This document shows, one piece after another, positions 1-6,390 of a stretch of DNA of 10,639 nucleotides. The notes under the pieces were generated by a model that worked only from the letters and a program-made list of their open reading frames with translations, did no database searches and was not told the origin of the DNA. Position numbers and translations under genes: made by a program. How positions within the stretch are numbered: the stretch's first letter is position 1; every line of letters begins with the position of its first letter. Origin of the DNA: Thermoplasmata archaeon (GTDB lineage: Archaea > Thermoplasmatota > Thermoplasmata > Lutacidiplasmatales > UBA184); NCBI GenBank assembly GCA_030037695.1, contig JASHQF010000118.1, positions 1-10,639 on the forward strand, written 5' to 3'.

Positions 1-1019
1 ATCCTCACGTGGACCTCCTTGACGTCCCCGCCCGCCTCCTTCACGATCTCGTCGGCGATGAGCGTCCCGAGCAGGTTGTAGATCTTGCCGACGTGGTTGA
101 CCGGGTTCTTCCCCGCCGACGCCTCGAGGCTCATCGGCCGGCACGGGGTGATGAGCCCGTTCGCCCGGTTCCCCCGCCCGACCGAGCCGTCGTCGCCGGC
201 TTCCATCGAGCAGCCGGTCACCGTGAGATAGTACCGCCCGAGCTCGGGGTCGTCCGCCGTGTTCACGTCGATCGTCACCGACCGATGGGTGAGGGTCGCC
301 GCGTTCTCCCGGACCTTCTCCGCGATCTCGTCGCAGACGGCCCGGTACTCCTTCGGGTTCCGGACCTCCTTGTCGACGAGCGCCGCCGCGACGGTGAGCC
401 GGATCTTCTTGCCCTGGCGGTAGCCCATCACCTTGACGTCCTCCCCGAGGGCCGGGAGCTTCTTCTTGAGCTTCAGCGTGAGGAACCGCTCGCTCTCGAG
501 CACGAGCCGCTCGGTATCCGACAGGGGCGCGAAGCCGACGCCGAACGACGTGTCGTTCGCGAGCACCGCCGCCTTCTGGTCGAAGACCCCTCGCAGGTCG
601 ACCGAGCCCTGGCCGATCCGGCAGTCGAACTCTACCTGACGGTCCACATCGATATGCCGGCAGACCGACTGGACGTAGTCCCGTGCGGCCTTCACCGCCA
701 CGTCGCGGTAGGGGAGCTTCTCCCCGTTCACCTCGGTCGTCGCGCGGCCGACGAGCAGGATGTACACCGGCTGGGTGATCCGGCCGCCGCCGAACTTCGG
801 CTCGGAGCCCCCCCCGACCACCTGGGTCTCGTCCGTGTTGTGGTGCAGGATCCGACCGAACTCGTCCAGGTAGAGCCGGCAGAGCGCCCGGCTCACCGAT
901 TCGGAGACGCCGTCCGCGATCGAGTCCGGGTGCCCGAGGCCCTTCCGCTCGACCAGCTCGACGGCCTGGTCCTCGATGTGCTCGACCGGGAGCGGCTCGA
1001 CCTGGATGTTCCGGGCCAT
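1..1019 (-). CDS. mat: Archaeal S-adenosylmethionine synthetase (methionine adenosyltransferase), 3' end cut off
   Basis: This cytosolic enzyme makes S-adenosylmethionine from methionine and ATP, releasing phosphate and diphosphate. I translated 339 residues by hand from the ATG at 1019. The product matches the archaeal MAT family, which is highly diverged from bacterial MetK. Diagnostic stretches are GHPDSIADG (residues 29-37), GGGSEPKFGGGR (69-80), NDTSFGVG (155-162), the glycine-rich GDDGSVGRGNRANGLI (275-290) and SAGKNPVNHVGKIYN (301-315). The family is about 400 residues long, so roughly 60 C-terminal residues lie beyond the window; the last visible residues, VHVR, sit in a conserved part. 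The ATG fits the family N-terminus. A purine-rich GAGGGA, 9 nt upstream on the coding strand (1029-1034), could be a ribosome binding site. Upstream lies elp3 in the same direction, but an 82-nt gap with a TATA-like element suggests separate transcription. Identification is firm. Confidence 0.96.
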   Translation of the reverse strand, partial: MARNIQVEPLPVEHIEDQAVELVERKGLGHPDSIADGVSESVSRALCRLYLDEFGRILHHNTDETQVVGGGSEPKFGGGRITQPVYILLVGRATTEVNGEKLPYRDVAVKAARDYVQSVCRHIDVDRQVEFDCRIGQGSVDLRGVFDQKAAVLANDTSFGVGFAPLSDTERLVLESERFLTLKLKKKLPALGEDVKVMGYRQGKKIRLTVAAALVDKEVRNPKEYRAVCDEIAEKVRENAATLTHRSVTIDVNTADDPELGRYYLTVTGCSMEAGDDGSVGRGNRANGLITPCRPMSLEASAGKNPVNHVGKIYNLLGTLIADEIVKEAGGDVKEVHVR

Positions 1020-1055
1020 GGCGGGGAATCCCTCGGTCGGCGGGGCCCGGGGGGG

Positions 1056-1060
1056 TTTAA
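1056..1060 (-). promoter_or_regulatory. Possible TATA element for mat
   Basis: The coding strand reads TTAAA inside GGGTTAAACC, the only A/T-rich spot in the 82-nt gap between elp3 and mat. It is centred about 39 nt upstream of the mat ATG. Archaeal TATA boxes lie about 25 nt before the transcription start, so this would give a leader of roughly 13 nt containing the GAGGGA. The assignment is positional inference only. Confidence 0.3.
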
Positions 1061-1101
1061 CCCTTGCTGCGACCGCGGCGTCGGCGAGCGGGCCTCGCTC
1101 C

Positions 1102-2649
1102 CTACGCTGCGCCGCCGGCGAGGGACTTCGCCAGGTACGGGCCGTCCCGCAGGTAGCCGTGCCGAGCGTAGTAGGCGCGGGCCCCGACGGCGCTGATCAC
1201 CCGGAGCCGGCCGTAGCCGCGCTCCCGGGCGATCTCCTCGGCCCGCGCGAGCAGGCGCCGGCCGAAGCCCCGGTGCTGGAGCTCGGCGGCCCCCCCCGCC
1301 GAGGCGCCGACCGGCACTTCTCGACCGACGACCTTGAGCTCCCGAACGACCGGCCCATCAAGTCCGCCCGAGGTGGCCCGGGAAGGTTCCCGGAGCCGAA
1401 GATAGCCGGCCACGGTATCGGTCGCGCTCGTCTCGAAGGCGAGGAACCACTCCGACCCGCCCCCCGCCGCGTACTGGGTCTCGGTCAGCTCGAACGCCTC
1501 CGGGGCGGGATCCACCGAGCGGCCGGGCTCCCGGCAGCGAAGGCACCGGCAACGTCGGCCCTCCGCGGCGAGCCGGGCGAGCGCCAGCTGGCGCACGTTG
1601 CTCGACCGGACCCCGGCGGCGATCAGTCGGGCCGGTATGTCGCGCTGGATCCGGTGGATCCGGACCCAGGGCGGGAGCTCCCGCTTCATCTCCGCGAGGA
1701 CCCGAACGGCGGTCTCGACGCCGTACGGCTCGTACCGTCCCGCCTTCCAGGTGTCGAACAGCTCCGTGCCGGGGAGTACGAGGGTGGGGTACAGCTTGAG
1801 GAAATCCGGGCGGAACGCCTCGTCGGCCCAGAGCCGACGAAAATCCTCGAGATCCTTCGCGGGGTCCATGCCGGGGAGGCCGAGCATCACGTGGTAACCG
1901 ACCTTGAACCCGCGATCCCGCGCCTCCCGGGTCGCCCGGACGACCTCCTCGACCCCGTGCGCCCGCCCGACCGCGGCAAGGACGTCCGGATGCAAGCACT
2001 CGACCCCAAGCTCGATCCGCGTGACCCCCCCGTCGAGCAGGAACGGCAGGATCCGATCGTCGCACCAGTCCGGCCGGGTCTCGACCGTGAGACCCACGAC
2101 CCGGCGGGAGGCGGTCGCGTTCCGGTCCCGGGCCTCGGCGAGCGTGGTGGAGACGGTGCCGTTGAGGCCGTCGTAGATCCCCCGGAGGACCTCCTCCTGG
2201 TAGGCCCGAGGTCGCGCGGGGAACGTCCCCCCCATGACGATCGCCTCGATCTTCGACGTAGGGTGGCCGAGCGCCTCCAGCGTTTCCACGCGGTGCTGGG
2301 CGATCGCGCGGGCGTCCCATCCGAACTGGGCGCCGCGGAGGGCGGACGGCTCTTCGCCGGTGTAGCTTTGGGGGCTGCGCGCCTCGACGCCCCCGGGGCA
2401 GTAGGTGCAACGCCCGTGCGGGCACCGCGCCGGCGCGGTCATCACGGCGACGACCGCCACCCCCGACAGCGAGCGCGACGGTCGACGCGCGATCGTGCCG
2501 GCGTACGCCGCGCGTTCCGCCGGGGGTCGGCGGCGCAGCCACTCCACGTTGGAGAGCAGCGGGCCGCCCGTGCCCTCGGTCTTCGCCGCGACGAGCTTCG
2601 CCCGGTGGACCGCCTCGGGACCCGGGGGGGTGTCTAGCGGCGCAGCCAC
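1102..2649 (-). CDS. elp3: Elp3-type tRNA uridine-34 acetyltransferase (radical SAM plus GNAT)
   Basis: Archaeal Elp3 works without other Elongator subunits and uses acetyl-CoA and S-adenosylmethionine to build the carboxymethyl group on wobble uridine of tRNA. The 515-residue length is usual for the family. The radical-SAM domain carries the Elp3-specific Cx4Cx2C cluster (Cys76, Cys81, Cys84 in CPHGRCTYCPGG), preceded by LSGVAVVAVM. A zinc-site cluster CRCLRC lies at 367-372. The C-terminal GNAT acetyltransferase domain shows the acetyl-CoA loop QHRGFGRRLL (458-467) and YYARHGY (493-499). The start is GTG at 2649, overlapping the idi2 stop by 16 nt. The next in-frame start is Val35, which would cut into conserved N-terminal sequence. 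No strong ribosome binding site is visible, so coupling to idi2 translation is likely. A run of seven C on the coding strand (2624-2630) covers codons 7-9, a slippage- and error-prone site. Confidence 0.95.
   Translation of the reverse strand: MAAPLDTPPGPEAVHRAKLVAAKTEGTGGPLLSNVEWLRRRPPAERAAYAGTIARRPSRSLSGVAVVAVMTAPARCPHGRCTYCPGGVEARSPQSYTGEEPSALRGAQFGWDARAIAQHRVETLEALGHPTSKIEAIVMGGTFPARPRAYQEEVLRGIYDGLNGTVSTTLAEARDRNATASRRVVGLTVETRPDWCDDRILPFLLDGGVTRIELGVECLHPDVLAAVGRAHGVEEVVRATREARDRGFKVGYHVMLGLPGMDPAKDLEDFRRLWADEAFRPDFLKLYPTLVLPGTELFDTWKAGRYEPYGVETAVRVLAEMKRELPPWVRIHRIQRDIPARLIAAGVRSSNVRQLALARLAAEGRRCRCLRCREPGRSVDPAPEAFELTETQYAAGGGSEWFLAFETSATDTVAGYLRLREPSRATSGGLDGPVVRELKVVGREVPVGASAGGAAELQHRGFGRRLLARAEEIARERGYGRLRVISAVGARAYYARHGYLRDGPYLAKSLAGGAA
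1282..1303 (-). repeat. Perfect 8-bp hairpin with G6 loop inside elp3
   Basis: CTCGGCGG at 1282-1289 is the exact reverse complement of CCGCCGAG at 1296-1303. The six loop bases are C on the plus strand and therefore G in the elp3 mRNA. It lies in codons of a Gly/Ala-rich loop just before the acetyl-CoA motif of Elp3. In such G+C-rich DNA it may be chance. Confidence 0.5.
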
Positions 2650-3779
2650 GGTCGGCTCTCGCCGGTGAGCACGTACGGGGCGCGCTGGAGCTCCGCGATC
2701 GAGCGCGAGCCCGTGAGGAACATCGCGACCTTGAGCTCGTGGACGAGCGTCTCGAGCTCCGCCCGGGCCTCGTCAGGTCCGGTCGAGGCGGCACGGAGGA
2801 CCCCCCCGGCCGTGCCGGCGGCCGTCGCGCCGAGTGCGATCGCCCGAGCGACGTCGAGCCCCGAGCGCACGCCCCCGCTGGCGACGACCGGCAGGCCCAG
2901 GGGCACGAGCTCGAGGACGGAGACCGGGGACGGGATGCCCCAGTCCCAGAACGTCTTGCCGACCCGGGCTTCGCGTTCCGCCCCCTTCTCGAGGGCCCGG
3001 AAGTGCTCGACCGCGGCGAACGACGTCCCGCCCGTGCCGCTCACGTCGAACGCCTTCACCCCGCGGTCCCGGAGCGATTCGGCGACCGTCCGCGAGATCC
3101 CCGCGCCGGTCTCCTTGACGAGGACCGGGAACTTCTTCGCGAGCCCTGCGATCGCCTCGAGGCAGCCGCGCGCCCGCCGGTCCCCCTCGGGCTGGACCAT
3201 CTCCTGGAGGAAGTTAAGGTGGATCGCGAGGACGTCGGCGCCGATCAGCTCCATCGCGCGCCGGACCTCCTCGGGGCCGACGACCGGGTCGCCGGCCCGC
3301 TGCGGGACGATCTGCGGGGCGCCCAGGTTGGCGAGCTTGAGGGGGACGGCGTACTGGGCGACGCAGGCGTAGCTCTCCGGGTACTGCCCCTTCAACACCG
3401 CCGCGCGCTCGCTGCCGACGCCCATCGCGACCCCCACGTCGGCGGCGGCGCGGGCGAGGTTCTCGTTGATCGTCGCCGCCCCGGGGAACCCCCCGGTCAT
3501 GCCCGTGATGAGGATCGGCGCCCGGAGGGGATGACCGAGCAGGCTGACCGAGGTGTCGATCTCGTCGAAATCGAGCTCGGGGAGCGCCCGGTGGACGAGC
3601 TGGACATCGTCCCAGTACCGGTACCGGCCCTCGACGTTCTGCCCGAGCACGACCTTGACGTGCTCGGCCTTGCGATGGCTGAGATCGAGGCCTTCTCGGT
3701 CCGCGGGCTTACGCGGCGGCCGCGTGGGCCCAGCTCCCGTAGACCGCCTCCCCTCGAATCGCCCGCGAGAGCGCGCCAT
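2634..3779 (-). CDS. idi2 (fni): Type 2 isopentenyl-diphosphate delta-isomerase (FMN-dependent)
   Basis: This enzyme interconverts isopentenyl and dimethylallyl diphosphate using reduced FMN and Mg2+, supplying the allylic starter for archaeal isoprenoid lipids. The 381-residue protein shows the full type 2 signature: HRKAEH (35-40), GMTGG (93-97), GVGSERAAV (120-128), HLNFLQEMVQPEGD (187-200, with the catalytic-site Gln and Mg-binding Glu), KETGAG (222-227), SGTGGTSFAAVE (247-258) and SGGVRSG (301-307). The family normally begins shortly before HRKxEH. Here about 34 residues precede it, rich in Arg, Pro and Gly. No ATG, GTG or TTG exists in frame between the ATG at 3779 and HRKAEH, so the start must be 3779, overlapping the 3' end of ipk by 71 nt in another frame. 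The stop overlaps elp3 by 16 nt. Function is firm; the N-terminal extension is odd. Confidence 0.95.
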   Translation of the reverse strand: MARSRGRFEGRRSTGAGPTRPPRKPADREGLDLSHRKAEHVKVVLGQNVEGRYRYWDDVQLVHRALPELDFDEIDTSVSLLGHPLRAPILITGMTGGFPGAATINENLARAAADVGVAMGVGSERAAVLKGQYPESYACVAQYAVPLKLANLGAPQIVPQRAGDPVVGPEEVRRAMELIGADVLAIHLNFLQEMVQPEGDRRARGCLEAIAGLAKKFPVLVKETGAGISRTVAESLRDRGVKAFDVSGTGGTSFAAVEHFRALEKGAEREARVGKTFWDWGIPSPVSVLELVPLGLPVVASGGVRSGLDVARAIALGATAAGTAGGVLRAASTGPDEARAELETLVHELKVAMFLTGSRSIAELQRAPYVLTGESRPWLRR

Positions 3780-4527
3780 CCGAGAGTCCGCTAATAAGGA
3801 CTGCGTCCGCGCCGGCGAGGGCGATCGCCCGCATCGCCTCCGCCTTCGCCCGGATCCCTCCCGTGACGTCGGGGGTACGGGGATCCGGGGTGAGCCGTCC
3901 GAGCAGCGCCTCGGTGACCTCCGGCACGATCGGGCGACCTCCCGGATGCGCGGGATCGCGGATCCCGGGGACGTCCGTCGCGAAGACGACCCGCGACGGC
4001 CGCAGGACGGGGACGAGCGCGGTCGCGATCGTGTCGGCGCTGAGGATCGAGAACCCCCAGCCGTCGTCGAGGACGACGTCGCCGAACGAGACCGGGACCG
4101 TGCCGCGCCCGATCGCTTCGAGGAACGGAACCCCCTCGAACGCCGCGAGGCGGCCTTCCTTGTTCCGCGCGAGGGCTGAGGGCGGGACCGACCACGGGGC
4201 GGCCCCCGCGTTCACGAGCTCGCGCAGCACGGCGAGGTGCAGCCGCCGGACCTCGGCGGCGACGATCCCGGCCCCGCGGGCCCGGGCGCGCGCTTCCTCG
4301 GGACCGGAGGGGGCTCGCGCGAGCCGGAACCGGCTCGCGCTCGGATGGCCGAACGATCCCGCCCCGTGGAGTACGACGACCGGGGGACCCTCGGCTCCCG
4401 CGATCTCGCGCGCCAGCCGGGCGAGGATCTTCGGACGGAGCTTCTCGGCCTCGCGCTTGCGGGTGATCAGGCTACCGCCGAGCTTGACGACCACCGGCGG
4501 GGGCGATCGGCCCGGGTCCCGCGGCAT
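3709..4527 (-). CDS. ipk: Isopentenyl phosphate kinase
   Basis: An amino-acid-kinase-fold enzyme that uses ATP to convert isopentenyl phosphate to isopentenyl diphosphate, the last step of the archaeal alternative mevalonate pathways. The protein has 272 residues, normal for the family. Motifs are KLGGSLIT (15-22, nucleotide-binding lysine), HGAGSFGHP (54-62, whose His61 corresponds to the substrate-phosphate-binding histidine of known IPKs), FGDVV (148-152), ILSADTIA (161-168), ATDVPGI (183-189) and DVTGGIRAK (220-228). These distinguish it from glutamate 5-kinase, UMP kinase and fosfomycin kinases. The ATG at 4527 lies 11 nt after the stop of a small membrane-protein gene and has no clear ribosome binding site. 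The 3' end runs 71 nt into idi2, and the natural family C-terminus agrees with the stop at 3709. Its product is the direct substrate of Idi2. Confidence 0.95.
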   Translation of the reverse strand: MPRDPGRSPPPVVVKLGGSLITRKREAEKLRPKILARLAREIAGAEGPPVVVLHGAGSFGHPSASRFRLARAPSGPEEARARARGAGIVAAEVRRLHLAVLRELVNAGAAPWSVPPSALARNKEGRLAAFEGVPFLEAIGRGTVPVSFGDVVLDDGWGFSILSADTIATALVPVLRPSRVVFATDVPGIRDPAHPGGRPIVPEVTEALLGRLTPDPRTPDVTGGIRAKAEAMRAIALAGADAVLISGLSDGALSRAIRGEAVYGSWAHAAAA

Positions 4528-4538
4528 CGCGCGGGGCG

Positions 4539-4760
4539 TCAGGCCCGGTCGGCGCCGCTGAACCGACTGAACAGGAGGAGCCCTCCCGCGACCAACGGGA
4601 CGAGGCTAGCGAAGTAGATCCAGCGGAACGTGATCAGCCAGAACGCCATCCCGGCGAGGCCGACGCCGACCAGGAGGGCGGCGCCGAGGACGATAGGGAC
4701 CGAGACGGACCCCTCGGGGAGCGGCTCGCCGGGCTCGTGGCCGTACGCCGACTCGCTCAT
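4539..4760 (-). CDS. Small two-helix membrane protein, first gene of the ipk-idi2-elp3 unit
   Basis: I do not recognise this 73-residue protein. It has an acidic, proline-containing N-terminal segment (residues 1-20), then two hydrophobic segments, about 21-43 (starting VPIVLGAALLVGVG) and 47-65 (starting WIYFASLVPLVAG), separated by a single Arg46. It ends in a short basic tail with Arg66 and Arg72. No cysteines, metal-binding motif or cleavable signal peptide are apparent. It probably sits in the cytoplasmic membrane as a hairpin. The ATG at 4760 is preceded by a run of G that could be a weak ribosome binding site. Its stop is 11 nt before ipk, so the two are presumably co-transcribed. A role linked to isoprenoid or lipid metabolism is suggested only by position. 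The absence of another start, the clear amphipathic layout and the operon position support it as real. Confidence 0.75.
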   Translation of the reverse strand: MSESAYGHEPGEPLPEGSVSVPIVLGAALLVGVGLAGMAFWLITFRWIYFASLVPLVAGGLLLFSRFSGADRA

Positions 4761-4792
4761 CGCCCCCGGAATGGGCCTGGCCCTTCAAATCG

Positions 4793-4804
4793 GTTCGGTC
4801 GAAC
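4793..4804. repeat. Inverted repeat GTTCG-N2-CGAAC, candidate operator
   Basis: Perfect 5-bp arms separated by GT, located just upstream of the A/T-rich candidate promoter of the minus-strand unit. Dyads of this size are typical of dimeric archaeal regulators, but a 10-bp match can occur by chance. Function is inference. Confidence 0.35.
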
Positions 4805-4867
4805 GTCCCGGAGGCCGCGACGAGCGCGAGTTTTTCGTCGTCCGGCCCGTCGGCGCTCGCCGCGCGA

Positions 4868-4881
4868 CAAAAGATAGATAT
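4868..4881 (+). promoter_or_regulatory. Likely TATA region for orc1/cdc6
   Basis: CAAAAGATAGATAT is the most A/T-rich stretch in the divergent gap. A transcription start about 25 nt downstream falls near 4900, leaving a leader of about 30 nt that contains AGGT (4920-4923) at a suitable distance from the GTG at 4930. It resembles the AAAGATTTT element before serS. Confidence 0.45.
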
Positions 4882-4929
4882 GGACGCCGACCCTCGGACC
4901 CCCCGCCCGAGGCCCGGGCAGGTTTGACG

Positions 4930-6369
4930 GTGCCACCTGCTCCCGAGGACCGGCCGGTCGACGTGCCGGTGCGGCCCCTAGCAAGCGAAGCGACCAACCC
5001 GGCGGTCGCGCCCGTCGGCGACCGCCGACAGGGCGGAGGGACGCCGGCCGGGGGCATCCCCGGCGCCGGGGCCCCTCTGCCCACGACCCCGAGCTCCGCC
5101 GCGGAGTTCCTCGACTCGATCCTGCAGACCAAGAGCGAGCTGTTCCGCGGCAGCCGCGAGGTGCTCAGGGATTCGTACGTGCCGAGCCGCCTGCCGCACC
5201 GGGAGGAGGAGATTCGCAAGGTCGCCGAGATCCTCGCGCCAGCCCTGCGGGGCGAGCTACCGTCGAACCTGCTCATCTACGGCAAGATCGGGACGGGCAA
5301 GACCGCCGTCGTCGCGCAGGTCCGGCAGGACCTCCAACGGCGGGTCGGCTCGGACCCGAAGCTCACGTTCGTCACCGTGAACTGCGGGAACATCGACACC
5401 CCCTACAGCCTCCTCCAGACGATCGGCAACACGATCGCCCCCACGGAGGCGGAGCGGATCCCGACCGGCTGGTCGCTCGACCGGGTCCAGGCCGCGATGC
5501 GGCGGCTGATGGACGCGAAGGGGGGGACGTTCCTCCTCGTCCTGGACGAGATCGACCGTCTCGTCTCGCGCAAGGCCGACAAGGACAACGTCCTCTACAC
5601 GCTGAGCCAGATCAACACCGAGCTCGAGGACGCGCGGGTCGGCTTGATCGGCATCTCGAACGACCTCAAGTTCACGAGCGAGCTCGACGCCCGGGTCCGC
5701 AGTCGGCTCAACGAGGAGAAGATCCTGTTCGACCCGTACAACGCCCCGCAGCTCCAGGACATCCTGCGCGACCGGGCGAAGGAGGCGTTCCGCGACGACG
5801 TCCTCGACCCGGGCGTGGTCGAGCGGTGCGCCGCCTACGCGGCGCTCGAGAACGGGGACGCCCGTCGGGCGCTCGCGCTCCTGCGCCTGGCGGCGGAGAT
5901 GGCGGAGCGGGACCGCGCGAAGCGGATCACCCCCGATCACGTCGTGAAGGCGAAGAACCGGCTCGAGCAGGACATCATCGTCGACTGCTGCCGGACCCTG
6001 CCCCCCCACTGCAAGATCCTCCTCTACGCGATCCTCCAGCTCTACGAGCGCCGACGGGCCGGCCTGCACACGGGCGAGGTGTTCGATAGCTACCGTCGCC
6101 TGGTCGACCGGCTCGGGCTCCCCCCGCTCACGGCCCGGTCGATCTCAGGGTACATCGGCGAGCTCGAGACCTTGGGCCTCGTCCGGGCGACGATCGTCTC
6201 CCGTGGGCGAGGCGGACGGAGCCGCGAGATCCTGGTCGACGTGCCGCTCTCCGAGACGATCCCGGCGCTCGAGGAGGATCCCCTGATCGCGCCGATCGGC
6301 AAGCCGAAGAACCGCGGCCAGCTCCTCCTCACCAACTTCGACAACCCGAACCGTACGGGGCCGTTCTAG
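4930..6369 (+). CDS. orc1/cdc6: Orc1/Cdc6 replication initiator ATPase
   Basis: Archaeal Orc1/Cdc6 binds origin DNA and loads the MCM helicase. Counting from the GTG at 4930 (479 residues), the AAA+ core shows Walker A GKIGTGKT (118-125), Walker B LLVLDEID (202-209), sensor 1 GISNDL (241-246), the arginine-bearing LDARVRSRL (252-260) and sensor 2 NGDARRALALL (308-318). A winged-helix domain follows at about 370-440. The family core opens with FLDSILQTKSELF at residue 60. Before it lies a Pro/Gly/Ala-rich extension with no ATG; possible starts are TTG 4924 and GTG 4930, 4963 or 4969. I prefer 4930 because AGGT ends 6 nt before it and the TATA region fits. The frame stays open to 4630, but that stretch crosses the promoter and an opposing gene. 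After the winged helix a short tail contains QLLLTNFD, resembling a weak PCNA-binding box. Confidence 0.93.
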   Translation: MPPAPEDRPVDVPVRPLASEATNPAVAPVGDRRQGGGTPAGGIPGAGAPLPTTPSSAAEFLDSILQTKSELFRGSREVLRDSYVPSRLPHREEEIRKVAEILAPALRGELPSNLLIYGKIGTGKTAVVAQVRQDLQRRVGSDPKLTFVTVNCGNIDTPYSLLQTIGNTIAPTEAERIPTGWSLDRVQAAMRRLMDAKGGTFLLVLDEIDRLVSRKADKDNVLYTLSQINTELEDARVGLIGISNDLKFTSELDARVRSRLNEEKILFDPYNAPQLQDILRDRAKEAFRDDVLDPGVVERCAAYAALENGDARRALALLRLAAEMAERDRAKRITPDHVVKAKNRLEQDIIVDCCRTLPPHCKILLYAILQLYERRRAGLHTGEVFDSYRRLVDRLGLPPLTARSISGYIGELETLGLVRATIVSRGRGGRSREILVDVPLSETIPALEEDPLIAPIGKPKNRGQLLLTNFDNPNRTGPF

Positions 6370-6390
6370 GGGCCCCGCCCCGGAGCCGGA

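Larger units (their letters stand above)
4761..4929. promoter_or_regulatory. Divergent promoter region between the ipk unit and orc1/cdc6
   Basis: These 169 nt hold no gene I can support. On the minus strand ATTTGAAG (4790-4783) lies about 26 nt before the start of the membrane-protein gene, and a tract of A (4835-4831, minus) lies farther upstream; either could serve as a TATA element. The plus-strand element for orc1 is listed separately. Two short inverted repeats are present: GTTCG-GT-CGAAC at 4793-4804 and CGACGA/TCGTCG with an 11-nt loop at 4818-4840. I found no recognisable origin recognition box. Confidence 0.45.

Noticed and set aside
976..2637. Open frame of 553 codons on the plus strand opposite elp3
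   Set aside because: It lies antisense to a gene with full Elp3 motifs. Its translation is Pro/Arg/Gly/Asp-rich with no domain pattern, as expected for a shadow frame in G+C-rich DNA.
2739..3794. Open frame of 351 codons on the plus strand opposite idi2
   Set aside because: Antisense shadow of idi2; low-complexity composition and no recognisable motif.
4630..4929. Extending Orc1/Cdc6 upstream to the ATG at 4630
   Set aside because: It would overlap the opposing membrane-protein gene and pass through the A/T-rich promoter element; the extra 100 residues look like translated non-coding DNA.
4761..4929. Replication origin next to orc1
   Set aside because: Origins often lie beside orc1/cdc6, but I found no origin recognition box repeats or long A/T-rich unwinding element. 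A genome-wide GC-skew plot and an ORB motif scan would settle it.
6369..6376. GGGGCCCC as a terminator
   Set aside because: It is a loopless palindrome of G and C without a following T tract and is expected by chance in this composition.
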